Below are positions 17,382-26,274 of a stretch of 57,160 bases of DNA, piece after piece (within the stretch, counting starts at the first letter, position 1; every line of letters starts with the position of its first letter). Source of the stretch: Amycolatopsis acidicola (lineage in GTDB: Bacteria; Actinomycetota; Actinomycetes; Mycobacteriales; Pseudonocardiaceae); the NCBI RefSeq assembly GCF_007713735.2, contig NZ_VMNW02000055.1:1-57160 (forward strand), read 5' to 3'. A program made the position numbers and the translations under genes. The notes under the pieces were generated by a model, which saw only the letters and a list, made by a program, of their open reading frames with translations, did not search any database and was not told the origin of the DNA.

Positions 17382-18728
17382 TCACGTCTCGCCGGACCGC
17401 CGCCGGGCGACCCGGGTGAGCACGGCGTCGGCCACCACGAACACCACCAGGCTCGCGCCGAACACGGGCAGCACCCACGCGAGCGCCGCCACCGCGAGGA
17501 ACACGAGGAGCAGCACCGGCGGCGGCACCTGGCGCCACACCGGTTTCGGCAGCGACGCCCACCTTCCCCGGTACGGGTTGTGGATCCACCACATCCGGTA
17601 CCCGAGGAGCACCAGCGCGAGCAGGGCCACCGCGACCACGGCGAGCAGGATCTGGTTCGCCAGCCCGAACAGTGAGCCGGTGTGGAACTCCGTGCCCAGC
17701 GTGCTGAGCTTGGCCGCGAGCGAGTAGTCGCCCCAGCCGAGGCGTTCGGTCACCGTCGCGGTGTACGGGTCGATCGCGACCGCCGTGCGGTGGACCGGCA
17801 GTCCCTCGGCGATTTCCGTTACGGTGTAAGGCGAATCCACGCTCACCGGCGGCACGACGGACAGCTCGCCGCTCAGCCCGGCCGTCCGCGCGAGCGCCAC
17901 CGCTTCGTCCACCCCGATCGGCTTCGCCTGCGCCGGCACGGCGACAGGCGCGGCGGCCAGCGCCGGGGCGCGGAGGTGGAGCGGGTCCACGGACTGATCC
18001 GCGCGGCCGCCCGCGAACTGGCTCATCGCCAGCCCGGTCACGCTCACGACGAGCAGCCCCGCGGTGAGCCACAACCCGGCGGCGCCATGGATCGCCCGTA
18101 GCCGCTGCCACCCCGTTTTTCCCTTCACCGCAGGGAAAACGACCTCCCGCCACGGGCGTTTGCGGCGCGTGCGCGCGAACCACAACACGAGCCCGCCGAC
18201 CGCGATGACGGGCAGCCAGCTCGCGGCCAGTTCGGCGTAGACCCGGCCCGCGGGGCCGAGTTGCAGATTGCTGTGCAACTTCCGCAGCCACGTGTTGGCT
18301 GGCAACCGGTTCTCGGCCGTGGTCAGCTCGCCGTTGAGATAACCGGTGTACGGGTCCACGAACACCGTGCGGTCCGGGGTGCCCGCCGGGCCCGGCACCG
18401 CGAGCACCACCCGGGTGGTGCGATCCGGCGCGGGCGCGGTGAGCACGGACTTGAGGGTGGACTCGGGGTGCGCCCGCAGCGCCGTCTCGATCTGCTCGGC
18501 GAGCGGGCGCTGGACCTCGCCGACCTGGCTGACGTGCAGGTCGCTGTGGTAGAGGCTGTCGTGGATCTGCGGGCTGAACACATACACGAGCCCGGTCAGG
18601 CAGAGCACGGCGAGGAACGGCGCGACGACGATTCCGGCGAGGAAGTGCACCCGCCGCGCGACGAGCTGCACCGTAGTGCTCAGCCGCGGCGCCGGAGCCG
18701 GCCGTCTGCGCGGTGGAGAGGTGGTCGA
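17382..18728 (-). CDS. PepSY-associated transmembrane protein
   Basis: About 448 residues with four main hydrophobic segments: FLAGIVVAPFLAVLCLTGLV, AELAASWLPVIAVGGLVLW, LWLTAGLLVVSVTGLAM, and QILLAVVAVALLALVLLG plus a last C-terminal pair. Conserved-looking histidines sit beside them (VHFLAG, LHSNLQLG, IHGAAGLW, EFHTGS). This is the PepSY_TM layout of putative iron/heme-linked membrane reductases. GTG 18728 is favoured by a GGAGG site 4 nt upstream; ATG 18761, overlapping the CopCD stop as ATGA, would add 11 residues. It is the last gene of the envelope operon. Confidence 0.88.
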   Translation of the reverse strand, partial: STTSPPRRRPAPAPRLSTTVQLVARRVHFLAGIVVAPFLAVLCLTGLVYVFSPQIHDSLYHSDLHVSQVGEVQRPLAEQIETALRAHPESTLKSVLTAPAPDRTTRVVLAVPGPAGTPDRTVFVDPYTGYLNGELTTAENRLPANTWLRKLHSNLQLGPAGRVYAELAASWLPVIAVGGLVLWFARTRRKRPWREVVFPAVKGKTGWQRLRAIHGAAGLWLTAGLLVVSVTGLAMSQFAGGRADQSVDPLHLRAPALAAAPVAVPAQAKPIGVDEAVALARTAGLSGELSVVPPVSVDSPYTVTEIAEGLPVHRTAVAIDPYTATVTERLGWGDYSLAAKLSTLGTEFHTGSLFGLANQILLAVVAVALLALVLLGYRMWWIHNPYRGRWASLPKPVWRQVPPPVLLLVFLAVAALAWVLPVFGASLVVFVVADAVLTRVARRRSGET

Positions 18729-18757
18729 CACGGCGCCTCCTGGCTGCGGGCGATGGG

Positions 18758-20143
18758 TCATCGCACGTCGATGGGCTGGGTGAGCGTCTGCGTGCGGCCC
18801 CCGGTCGCGACGTCGAGGCTCAGCTGCCACGAACCGCGCCCGGGCAACGTCGCTTCGCCCGCCAGGTAAGCGGTTCCGGCCTGCCGCAACGCCAGGGGCA
18901 CGGTCTGCCCGTTGCCGGTCAGCTTCGCCGTCACCTGCACGTCACCCGGACCGAGCAGGGACAACCGCGTGTCGAGCCGCACCTGCTGCCCCTCGTTTTC
19001 GGGCAGCACGACCAGATCCACCGAACCGGTGTCGAAGGCGAGCCTCGTCGGCGCCACCTGGTCCCGCACCGCCGCCGGGGCCTGCGCGCCGGAACGGGGC
19101 AGGAAAGCGACGAACACCAGCCCGGCCATCAGCACGGAAACCCCTGCCGCACAAAGGATCCGTGACCGCAGGAGCATCGCGCCGCCCAGCGCGAGAGCGC
19201 CGGCGGTGAGCACCGCGACGTGCCCCGCCAGCATGAGCGACCCGCCCGGCGAGCGTGGCTCGGCGAAGGTCCACGTGGCGAACACCGCCGCGGCGCAGCC
19301 GAGCACGGTCGCGCCCCGCCACCACCGCTCGCCCGCGTTCTCGGCGTCGGGCAGGCTCATCAGCTGCGCGATCCCGAGCGCGACCGGAATCAGCACGGCC
19401 AGCCGAGCGAGCAAAACACCGCCGCCCGCCGACTCCAGCGCGCCGGTGAACAGCCGCGGATCCAGTACATCCCGCAACGGCGCCCAGGCCGCGTACGGGC
19501 CGAAGGACAGGAACGTGACGACTGTCCCCACCCCGAGCGCCCACGCCGACGTCTTGATCAGCCGGCGCCGCAAGCGAGTCGGCCCGGTCAGCGCGACGGC
19601 GAACACGGCGGCGGCCAGCAGCCCCATCGCCACGATCGACAGCACGCGCGCGGTCGAGTAGACCACCGAGACCGTCGTGTCGTGCGTGGTCTCGATCGCG
19701 GGCACGCCCTCGGGTTCGATCGTCGAGAACACGTCGAAGGTGAACGTGCCGCTGATCGGTTCCAGCCGGTCCGAGGGCATCGTCCACGCGATCGCGTAGG
19801 TGCCCTCGTGACGTTCTTTGGGCATGGGCACGGAAATCCGGTCCTCGCGGCCGTCCGGGTGCACCGGCCGTTCGAACACGACCTGGCTGCCGTCCGGGTC
19901 GAGGACGCGCACCGTGGCCAGCCCGGCCGGCACCGGCCGGTCGAAGGTCAGCACGACCTCGTCCGGCGATTTGACGAGCTCGGCGCTGCCCGGCGAAGTC
20001 GTCAGCAGCACGGGATTCCCGGCCGGCGACGGGGTCGCCGCCAGCACGATCGCCCAGCACACCCCGACGAGCACGAGAAACCCGAGAAGCGGCGCCGCGA
20101 CAGGGCGGCGGCGGGTCCGGGAGCGTTCCTTCACCAGCGTCAT
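18758..20143 (-). CDS. CopC-CopD-like membrane protein lacking canonical copper ligands
   Basis: 461 residues. A signal/TM segment (20-36) is followed by a CopC-like beta domain (~43-150), about eight membrane helices of a CopD-like domain (~165-370) and a C-terminal YtkA-like beta domain. In typical CopC the mature chain begins with His and a second site lies in a ADGHPVSG-like loop. Here the first position is Asn43 (AGNPVLLTTSPGS) and the loop reads SDRLEPISG, so both histidines are gone. The protein may bind another ligand or act structurally. It overlaps the upstream YcnI-like gene (ATGA at 20140-20143) and the downstream PepSY gene, if the latter's ATG is used. Confidence 0.88.
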   Translation of the reverse strand: MTLVKERSRTRRRPVAAPLLGFLVLVGVCWAIVLAATPSPAGNPVLLTTSPGSAELVKSPDEVVLTFDRPVPAGLATVRVLDPDGSQVVFERPVHPDGREDRISVPMPKERHEGTYAIAWTMPSDRLEPISGTFTFDVFSTIEPEGVPAIETTHDTTVSVVYSTARVLSIVAMGLLAAAVFAVALTGPTRLRRRLIKTSAWALGVGTVVTFLSFGPYAAWAPLRDVLDPRLFTGALESAGGGVLLARLAVLIPVALGIAQLMSLPDAENAGERWWRGATVLGCAAAVFATWTFAEPRSPGGSLMLAGHVAVLTAGALALGGAMLLRSRILCAAGVSVLMAGLVFVAFLPRSGAQAPAAVRDQVAPTRLAFDTGSVDLVVLPENEGQQVRLDTRLSLLGPGDVQVTAKLTGNGQTVPLALRQAGTAYLAGEATLPGRGSWQLSLDVATGGRTQTLTQPIDVR

Positions 20144-20859
20144 TCCGCACCCGCTTTCCGCCGCGCACGCAGCCAGACGACACCGATCACGACGGCCGCG
20201 AGCACCAGCGCGCCCCACAGCACGGAGTACGGAAACCCTGTGCTGCTGACCATTTCCGTCCTGGCCGCCTGGTTCGCGGGCGCGGGCGAAGCGGCGGCTT
20301 CGCCCTTCGCCACGGCGCCGGGCGTGCCAGCGGCACCGGCGACGGCACCGGAGCCGAGCGTGATCACCGGCGCGGGAGCCGTCGTGGCTCCCCATTGCGC
20401 GACGGTGCCGTCGGCGAAAGTCTGCTTCGCTTCGAACGTGAGCCGCCCGTCGCCGGGCAGCGGGCCGAGCGTGACGAGGAACTGCTCGAACTCGCCGGGC
20501 CGCACGGACCCGCCGTCGAGCACGAGCGAGGCCGCGACCTCGCTTACCGTCCGGTCTCCGGCCTGGACGGGCGGGTCGAGCGGCCGCGGGGTGACGGTGA
20601 CGGTCCAGCCCGGCACCGGATCGACCTTGACGTAGGCGACCGGCGGGTCCGGCGGGAACGTGAGCTCCAGGCGGGTCGTCGCGGTGCCCGGTTTCCCGTC
20701 GGCGAGGCGGAAGGCGAAGGTGTGCGTGCCACCGCCGTCGACCTGGTCGGGCACGATGGACACCTGCGCCGAGGCCGGCGCGGGTGCGAGCAACAGCCCG
20801 GCGAACGCCGCGCACAGCGCGATCACGGTGTGGAGCAAGGCTTTCTGGCGGTGGGACAT
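20140..20859 (-). CDS. YcnI-like (DUF1775) envelope protein lacking the N-terminal copper histidine
   Basis: 239 residues. The signal peptide ends APASA at about residue 31, and the mature protein starts QVSIVPDQVDGGGTHTFAFR. A C-terminal helix (SVLWGALVLAAVVIGVVWL) is followed by RARRKAG, giving a membrane-anchored extracytoplasmic domain. YcnI copper chaperones normally begin with His after AHA and use it, with a tryptophan and a glutamate, to bind Cu(II). Here it is Gln. The gene overlaps the CopC-CopD gene and lies downstream of the beta-propeller gene, after a strong hairpin (20879-20918). The family assignment rests on fold-level resemblance and operon context. Confidence 0.82.
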   Translation of the reverse strand: MSHRQKALLHTVIALCAAFAGLLLAPAPASAQVSIVPDQVDGGGTHTFAFRLADGKPGTATTRLELTFPPDPPVAYVKVDPVPGWTVTVTPRPLDPPVQAGDRTVSEVAASLVLDGGSVRPGEFEQFLVTLGPLPGDGRLTFEAKQTFADGTVAQWGATTAPAPVITLGSGAVAGAAGTPGAVAKGEAAASPAPANQAARTEMVSSTGFPYSVLWGALVLAAVVIGVVWLRARRKAGAE

Positions 20860-20878
20860 CGCGGACTCTCCTCGAAGC

Positions 20879-20918
20879 CGTGGCCCGGGGCGGGGGCCAA
20901 GTCCCGCCCCGGGCCACG
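20879..20918. terminator. strong hairpin between the beta-propeller gene and the YcnI-like gene
   Basis: A perfect 16-bp GC-rich stem (CGTGGCCCGGGGCGGG and its complement) with an 8-nt loop lies 7 bp after the beta-propeller stop and 19 bp before the YcnI-like start. It has no T run. It may act as an attenuator or 3' mRNA stabiliser, giving higher expression of the first gene than of the three downstream ones. Confidence 0.6.
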
Positions 20919-20924
20919 AACCGG

Positions 20925-23240
20925 TCAGCTACACGCGGACGGGGTGATGGGGTTCAGCTGCTGACAGGTCAGCTGGCTGCGCCAGCTTCCCTGGTTCTGC
21001 TGCGCCCAGCCGTTGTAGACCAGCGGCACGGGCAGGACGCCCTGACCGCCGTAACCGGCCTTGCCCGAGATCGAGCCGTCCATCTTGGTCGAGGACGTCG
21101 GGTCCAGCGTCAGCTGGCCCGCCACCTTCGCGTCCGAGATGTTGCCGTCGTTGTTCGGGTCGATATCGATGATCTGCATGACGTTGGAGAACTTGTTCGA
21201 CACGTAGGCGTAGTAGCCGCCGCCCTTCTTGGCACCGAAGTTGATGCCGTGGCAGCCACCCGTGCAGGGCAGGTCCTTGACGATCTGGTCGGTCTTCGGG
21301 TCGACCACCGTGACCGTCTGGGACAGCACGTTCGCCGCGAGCAGCGCCTTGCCGTCCGGGCTCACCGGCAGCTGGATGGTCAGCCCGCCGAACGGCGCGC
21401 CGCTCTTCGGACCGTCCTGGGGGCTGTAGTTCGCCCACAGGTCGATCGTCTTGCTGTGCACCTTCTGCCCGTTCTCGTTACAGGCGTTCCCCGCCAGCGA
21501 GACGCAGGTGAGCGACTCGCCGAGGAAGTCGGCCGTGTAGAACTTCGAGGAGTCCGGTGTCATGCTCGTCGCGATCGGGAACTGCCCGGTCTTCTCCGTC
21601 TTGACCGTGCCCGTCGGCATGTCGATCACCGACGCGTTGTTGGTCAGCACGTTCGGCGTGACGACGGTCTTGCCGTCCGCGCTGGTCCAGTGCGCGTGCG
21701 GGTGGCGGACCTCGCCGGTCGGGCTGACCGTGATCTTGCGGAGCACGTTCGTGCCGCCGGGCGCCAGCTCGACGACCTCGTTGCCCGCGTTGATCCCGAT
21801 CACCAGGTTGTCACTGCCCGGTTCCGTCATCACGTGCGCCGGGTTGTGCCCGACCTGGGTGGAGCGGATGAACTGACCGGTGTTGCGGTCGAACACGTCC
21901 ACCTTGTCGGAGAACCATTCCGTTTGGTACAGGTACTTGTAGTCCTTGTCGGTCCACATGTTGTGCGGGTTGTTCATGTCGATCGACGGAGCGCCGATCT
22001 TGCGGTCGACGGTCCAGTTGGTGACGTCGACCTTCGTCGCGGACCCGACCTTGTCCTTGCCTGCCCACTCCTCCATCTCGGTGTCGATCCACACCTCGCC
22101 GACACCGGGCGCAGCGGGAAGCTGGTTCCCCTTGGCCAGTGTCTTCGGGTACGAGAACTTCGTGTCGAAGTAGGCGTCCAGGTTCGGGATCAGCACCGGG
22201 TTGCCCGCGGCGTCGTACTCCAGGATCGGCACCGGCGGCTGGATCGGGTCGAACGAGTTCTCCGAGTCCGCCTTGAACTGCTGCCAGTTGTTCGGGTTGG
22301 TGATGTTGAAGAACGTGTTCACCAGCCGGTTGACGATGTCGGAGTTCGTCGGCACCACCAGGTTCCGCGAGTTGACCTGCGAGGCCTTCCCGAAGTCGAG
22401 CCCGATGGTGAGCGGATCGTCGACCACCACGGCGCCCAGCATGTACGGCGTCACCATGTCGGTGAAGGCGTACAGGCCCGGCTCGGTCAGCTGGATCGAC
22501 CGCTCACCGAAGAACGCGCCTGCCGGGTTCTCGTACGGGAAGCCCTGCGCGCCTTCGGGGGCGATGAGCCCCATCGGGTCGCGGATACCGGAGGACTCGT
22601 TCGGGTCGACCGTGAAGTTCACCGTCACGGGCGGGCCCTTGACCGCGAACTTGGCCAGGTCGTTGAGCGCTCCCTGCAGGTCGAGGCCGACCGGCAGCGC
22701 GTTGAGGTCGAGCGGCTGGTCCGCCGGGAGCGTGGACAGCTCCGTCGCGAACGAGCCGAGCAGCCCCGCCGCCTTCGTGGCCGACGCCGTGGCGTCCGGA
22801 TTGGACGCCCCGATGGACTGGATCGACGCGAGCGTGCTGTCGAGGTTCAGCGCCTTCCACAGTTCGGTGCCGAGCGAGCCCAGCACCGGCACCTGGCCCG
22901 CGACGTTGCGCACCAGGTTCCCCAGCGCGCCGGAGAGGTCGGAGTTGAGCAGGCTGGTCAATTCGCCACCGGTGGTCAGCCCGCCCACCGTGCCGAGCCG
23001 CGGCATCTCCGCCACGGCCAGCGACTGGTCGCCGAACAGGTTGAGCCCGGAGTCGAACCACTTGCCGTTGTCGTCCCTGAGGTGGAACGAGATCGGCACG
23101 GGGCCGACCCCGACCGGGAACTGCGCCGAGGCCGGTGTGGCGACCACGACGGAGGTGGTGACCGCGGCCGCGGCTACCGCGGCCACCACCCGGAACCGCC
23201 TTCGCCTCTTCGAGGCCGACGGCGGAGCTGCTTCGGACAT
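20925..23240 (-). CDS. secreted cupredoxin-like / N2OR-like beta-propeller protein
   Basis: 771 residues from ATG 23240 (AGGAAG ribosome site). The signal peptide is KRRRRFRV plus a hydrophobic stretch ending ATPASA at 39. A cupredoxin-like domain ends near 275: the strand YAFTDMVTPYMLGAVVV aligns with the amicyanin-type Cu loop Y-x-x-x-C-x-x-H-P-x-M-x-G-x-V-V-V, but Cys is Asp261 and His is Thr264; Met267 is kept. Residues ~420-700 are a YVTN/nitrous-oxide-reductase-like propeller, with His at blade starts (426; 465 and 469; 513, 515, 517; 664). Four C-terminal cysteines are possible disulphides. It is probably extracellular. It leads the operon with YcnI-like, CopCD-like and PepSY genes. 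Function unknown. Confidence 0.85.
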   Translation of the reverse strand: MSEAAPPSASKRRRRFRVVAAVAAAAVTTSVVVATPASAQFPVGVGPVPISFHLRDDNGKWFDSGLNLFGDQSLAVAEMPRLGTVGGLTTGGELTSLLNSDLSGALGNLVRNVAGQVPVLGSLGTELWKALNLDSTLASIQSIGASNPDATASATKAAGLLGSFATELSTLPADQPLDLNALPVGLDLQGALNDLAKFAVKGPPVTVNFTVDPNESSGIRDPMGLIAPEGAQGFPYENPAGAFFGERSIQLTEPGLYAFTDMVTPYMLGAVVVDDPLTIGLDFGKASQVNSRNLVVPTNSDIVNRLVNTFFNITNPNNWQQFKADSENSFDPIQPPVPILEYDAAGNPVLIPNLDAYFDTKFSYPKTLAKGNQLPAAPGVGEVWIDTEMEEWAGKDKVGSATKVDVTNWTVDRKIGAPSIDMNNPHNMWTDKDYKYLYQTEWFSDKVDVFDRNTGQFIRSTQVGHNPAHVMTEPGSDNLVIGINAGNEVVELAPGGTNVLRKITVSPTGEVRHPHAHWTSADGKTVVTPNVLTNNASVIDMPTGTVKTEKTGQFPIATSMTPDSSKFYTADFLGESLTCVSLAGNACNENGQKVHSKTIDLWANYSPQDGPKSGAPFGGLTIQLPVSPDGKALLAANVLSQTVTVVDPKTDQIVKDLPCTGGCHGINFGAKKGGGYYAYVSNKFSNVMQIIDIDPNNDGNISDAKVAGQLTLDPTSSTKMDGSISGKAGYGGQGVLPVPLVYNGWAQQNQGSWRSQLTCQQLNPITPSACS

Positions 23241-23459
23241 GGGCTTCCTTTCTCTTTCCGGTCGAACCACGGCGCGCGGAAAAGCGGTGGAAGGAAGAAT
23301 TCCACCGGCACCTGTGGTTCCGGACGAAAAAAGTGAACCACAACGGGAAGCGGTCAATGTTACCCCGTAATGAACTTTGCTCCGGTCCACTTCGGACGGC
23401 GTCGTGAATGGGTTCACGGAATGCGCGGTAAAATTGTGCCCACGGTGGGAATGAAATAG

Positions 23460-23477
23460 CCGCGACACGGGTCGCGG
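23460..23477. terminator. terminator hairpin of the Pro/Thr-rich secreted protein gene
   Basis: Seven-bp stem CCGCGAC / GTCGCGG with a 4-nt loop, a few bases after the minus-strand stop at 23483. It is followed on the minus strand by the AT-rich CTATTTCATT. This fits an intrinsic terminator separating this gene from the beta-propeller operon promoter (23241-23459). Confidence 0.5.
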
Positions 23478-23482
23478 TTATT

Positions 23483-23962
23483 TCAGCCCAGTAGGTCGGC
23501 GACGGTACAGAGCAGCGCGCCCACGAGTCCGTCGGCCATACACCCGGCCGCGGGCGGGCTCGTCGGGGCGGGTTCGGTCGTGGTGGTCGTTTCCGGCGGC
23601 GCCGTGCTCGGCGTCGTGGTCGGCTCGGGCGTGATCGAGATATACGTCGGGACGACCGTCGTTTCCGTGGTCACCGATGGCGGATTCGGCGCGGAGATCG
23701 TGGCCGTGCCGCTTCGCGTGATCGTCGCCGGTGACGGCGATATCGGGGATGTCACGCCGGTTGGGGCCGGGGTGACCATCGGCGGCGCCGGGGCGGATGG
23801 CGTGGCGATCCCCGGTTGCGCGGGAGCCGTCACGCGGGGAGCACCGGCGCTGTTCGCCCGCGGCGGAGGCTGGTCTCCCAGACCTTGGGCCACCAGCCCC
23901 AGTGACCAGACACAGGAGACCGCGGCCAGCAGGCCGGCCGCGAACGTTCCGAACTTCAGCAT
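23483..23962 (-). CDS. secreted Pro/Thr-rich low-complexity protein
   Basis: 159 residues. A short N-terminus (MLKFG) precedes the hydrophobic segment FAAGLLAAVSCVWSLGLVA, a signal peptide or anchor. A ~110-residue Pro/Thr/Ser-rich region with many TTTT-type runs follows, ending in a compact tail AAGCMADGLVGALLCTVADL with two cysteines. It looks like a wall-spanning stalk with a small C-terminal patch. ATG 23962 (or GTG 23965) follows a GGAAGGACAGG-type site. I do not recognise a family. The small Cys-containing tail recalls a cysteine-flanked segment in the secreted protein at 25357. Confidence 0.7.
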   Translation of the reverse strand: MLKFGTFAAGLLAAVSCVWSLGLVAQGLGDQPPPRANSAGAPRVTAPAQPGIATPSAPAPPMVTPAPTGVTSPISPSPATITRSGTATISAPNPPSVTTETTVVPTYISITPEPTTTPSTAPPETTTTTEPAPTSPPAAGCMADGLVGALLCTVADLLG

Positions 23963-24628
23963 CACCCGAAGACCTGTCCTTCCCGGGAAGCGCGATTCAA
24001 AGGTTCCCCTCAGGCATCGCGCCGTCCGCGCGCATATCGTGGGGACGACCCCGGATGCGGCCGGGGTCCCGGCGGGGGCCGGCGGACGGGCGGAACGTCC
24101 ACCGGCCCCCGCGTTCCGCTCGCCCAGCGCGGCGCTTTCCGTTGCGCCGCGGCACATCGTGGCACGAGCAGCGAAGAGTTGACCAGCCGCGGGCCGCCGC
24201 CGTCAACCGGCATCGGGTCACTCCCGTTCATCTCCGCGAAACACCCGCGTTCCGGCAGTTCCCCGGCCCCGGACGGCAGCCCGTTCCGTTCCCGGTCCAC
24301 AAAGGACGCCGGGGTGTCCGGATAATGCCCGCGCGGGCAAATAGGTCACTCGGCCTTCCGGGTGACGCCGGGGAACGCCGGCCCGGCCTGCTGCGGAAAC
24401 GGCCGTCATCGACGATCTTGACCACGCGCGCGGATGTGCTATCTTTGCCGTATCGAACCGGCGCGACGGTGCCATTCCCGCCCCGGAATCACTCCCCGGA
24501 AAATCTTCCGCGGCAGTTCTTTAATCACTCTTCAACGCGCGCGTGACCCACCGGTCACAAAGGACCGGAGTAATGGGCGGACCGCGGTTTCCGCCACCGC
24601 GGCGCGAAAAGTCAAGAAAGGACTCTTC
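23963..24628. other. 666-bp intergenic region, divergent promoters
   Basis: No convincing gene: the open frames here are high-GC shadows without ribosome sites or family features. Visible elements are GTCCACAAAGGAC at 24295-24307 (also at 3378), a short AT-rich stretch TTCTTTAATCACTCTTCAAC around 24518-24537 that could hold a promoter for the rightward genes, and GTGACC-N4-GGTCAC at 24543-24558. The ribosome site AAAGGA precedes the ATG at 24629. Confidence 0.5.
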
Positions 24629-25345
24629 ATGCGCGCACCGCATCTGCCGCGCACGATCGGCCACGCCTCCGCCGGCGCCCGCAACCTCCCGGCGGACGCG
24701 CTCGAAGAACTGCGGCGGCGGGCCGTCGCCGCCGTCGAATCCGGGATCTCGCAGGCCCAGGCCGCGCGCCAGCTGGGCGTGTCGAGAAGGGCCGTCGGGA
24801 ACTGGGTCCGCGCCTACCGCTCCGACGGTGAATCGGCGTTCCGCCCGCGCCGCCGGGGCCGCCGCACCGGCGAATTCCTGGTGCTGACCGAACAACAGCA
24901 GTCCTGGCTGGTCACCGCGATCGTGTCGGGCCCGCCGGACGAACAGGGCCTGCCGTATCTGCTGTGGACGCGCAAGGCCGTCGCGGACCTGATCCACGAC
25001 GCGTTCGGCGTCGCGCTGGCCGGGGTCACGGTCGACCAGTACCTCAGCCGCTGGGGGTTCCTCCCGCGCTCCCCCGGCGCCCCGGACTGTCCACAAGAGA
25101 CGTTCCTGGTCAGCTGGACGCGGCCGGGGCCACCGGCGGGCGAGGGCAGCTGCCACGCGCTGGTGGCGGTGAACCGCCGCGGGCTCCTGCACTTCCACGC
25201 CGCGGACGAGCCGTTCACCGCCGACGTGCTGACCCGGTTCCACGGCAGGCTGCGCATGCAGCTCTCCCGCGACGTCCGGCTGGTCGTCCGTGACTGGCCC
25301 GCCGGCGCGGCCGCCCTCCCCACCGGCTGGCTCGCAACCTCGTGA
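24629..25345 (+). CDS. domesticated IS630-type transposase-derived protein (paralogue 1)
   Basis: 238 residues. The N-terminus is a helix-turn-helix of the IS630/Tc1 type (LRRRAVAAVESGISQAQAAR then QLGVSRRAVGNWVRAYR). A winged-helix linker (FRPRRRGRRTGEF; LWTRKAVADLIHDAFGVALA) and a degraded DDE region follow. Where active IS630 transposases have W-x-D-E and V-x-D-x-x-P, this protein reads LVSWTRP and VVRDWPAGA, so the catalytic pattern is lost. The frame is intact and a good ribosome site exists, so it is a protein gene rather than a decaying element. No terminal inverted repeats are seen. It runs into the secreted protein gene (12-nt gap). A DNA-binding regulatory role is inferred. Confidence 0.8.
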   Translation: MRAPHLPRTIGHASAGARNLPADALEELRRRAVAAVESGISQAQAARQLGVSRRAVGNWVRAYRSDGESAFRPRRRGRRTGEFLVLTEQQQSWLVTAIVSGPPDEQGLPYLLWTRKAVADLIHDAFGVALAGVTVDQYLSRWGFLPRSPGAPDCPQETFLVSWTRPGPPAGEGSCHALVAVNRRGLLHFHAADEPFTADVLTRFHGRLRMQLSRDVRLVVRDWPAGAAALPTGWLATS

Positions 25346-25356
25346 AGGGACAGCAC

Positions 25357-26169
25357 ATGCGATCGCGACGAATCATGGCCGCCGGCACACTGACCTTCTT
25401 CCTCTTGAGCGCCACGCCCGCCACCGCCGCCGAGTCGACGATCGTCTCGTGCTCGGCGACAGTCGAGGGTGCCCCGGGCCGTCAAGTACTGCTCGACCCG
25501 GCCTCGGTCACCGCGCCGATCACCAGCGCGCTCGACAAGCTGGATCCGCTCGGGCTGCTCTCCGGCCAGTTCCGGACCGCATGGGCGAACACGAGCCCGA
25601 TCCCCGTGGGCACGATCCCCGAGGGACGGTCGACGGTCACCGGCGCGGACATCGCGGACGCGGTGACCGGGCGGCTGGGCCAGATTCCGTTGCTGGGGCC
25701 GGTTCTGGGGCAGCTGACTTCGCTGCTGTCGCAGACGCTGGACTCGTTGTGCGGCCTCGTGCTGCACGGGGTGGTCCCGGCGCTCCCCGCCCCGCCCGCC
25801 GCGCCGGCTCAGCCAGCACAGCCCGCGCAACCCGTCGCCCCGGCGAATCCGGTCAGCGGCGGGCTTTCGTCCACACCGGCCGATGTAGCCGCGCCCAGCC
25901 GGTTCGGCTCCGGCGGGGGCGCGCTGTTCGGCACTCCCCTGCCGGTGGCCACGTTCTTCCCGCTGAGCGGATCCGGCATCCCGGGCGTGTCCGCGCCGCT
26001 GGACATCAGCCAGCCCACCGCGCTCGGCGCCTCGCCGCAGTCCGGCGGTTCCGCGGACGTCCTGCCCACCAGCGCGGAACAGCTGCCGCTGACCGAACTC
26101 ACGGCGTTAATGCTGCTGAGCGTCGTGAGCGCGGTCTTGGTGCGGCGCTGGGTCCTTGGCGGGCGTTAA
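25357..26169 (+). CDS. secreted, C-terminally membrane-anchored Pro/Ala-rich protein
   Basis: 270 residues. Signal peptide RSRRIMAAGTLTFFLLSATP ends ATAAES. A ~120-residue domain follows (VSCSATVEG through LDSLCGLVLHG, with two cysteines that could pair), then a Pro/Ala/Gln-rich linker with repeated PAQPAQ. It ends in a membrane helix LTALMLLSVVSAVLV and RRWVLGGR, the plan of a wall-spanning anchored protein; no clear LPXTG is present. ATG 25357 is preferred over GTG 25342 because AAGGGA lies just upstream. It sits between the two IS630-derived paralogues, all on the plus strand. Function not known. Confidence 0.8.
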   Translation: MRSRRIMAAGTLTFFLLSATPATAAESTIVSCSATVEGAPGRQVLLDPASVTAPITSALDKLDPLGLLSGQFRTAWANTSPIPVGTIPEGRSTVTGADIADAVTGRLGQIPLLGPVLGQLTSLLSQTLDSLCGLVLHGVVPALPAPPAAPAQPAQPAQPVAPANPVSGGLSSTPADVAAPSRFGSGGGALFGTPLPVATFFPLSGSGIPGVSAPLDISQPTALGASPQSGGSADVLPTSAEQLPLTELTALMLLSVVSAVLVRRWVLGGR

Positions 26170-26274
26170 CGCCGCGTTACGACCGTCTCCCCGCGATCCG
26201 GCGAGTGGTGATGATTCGTTCACGGGACCGTATTGATCACGAACAGGACACTCGCCACCATTCAGGGCTTGGAC

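Noticed and set aside
20784..23336. 850-residue open frame on the plus strand opposite the beta-propeller gene
   Set aside because: Low-complexity Arg/Val/His shadow composition; the minus-strand protein has a signal peptide and recognisable domains.
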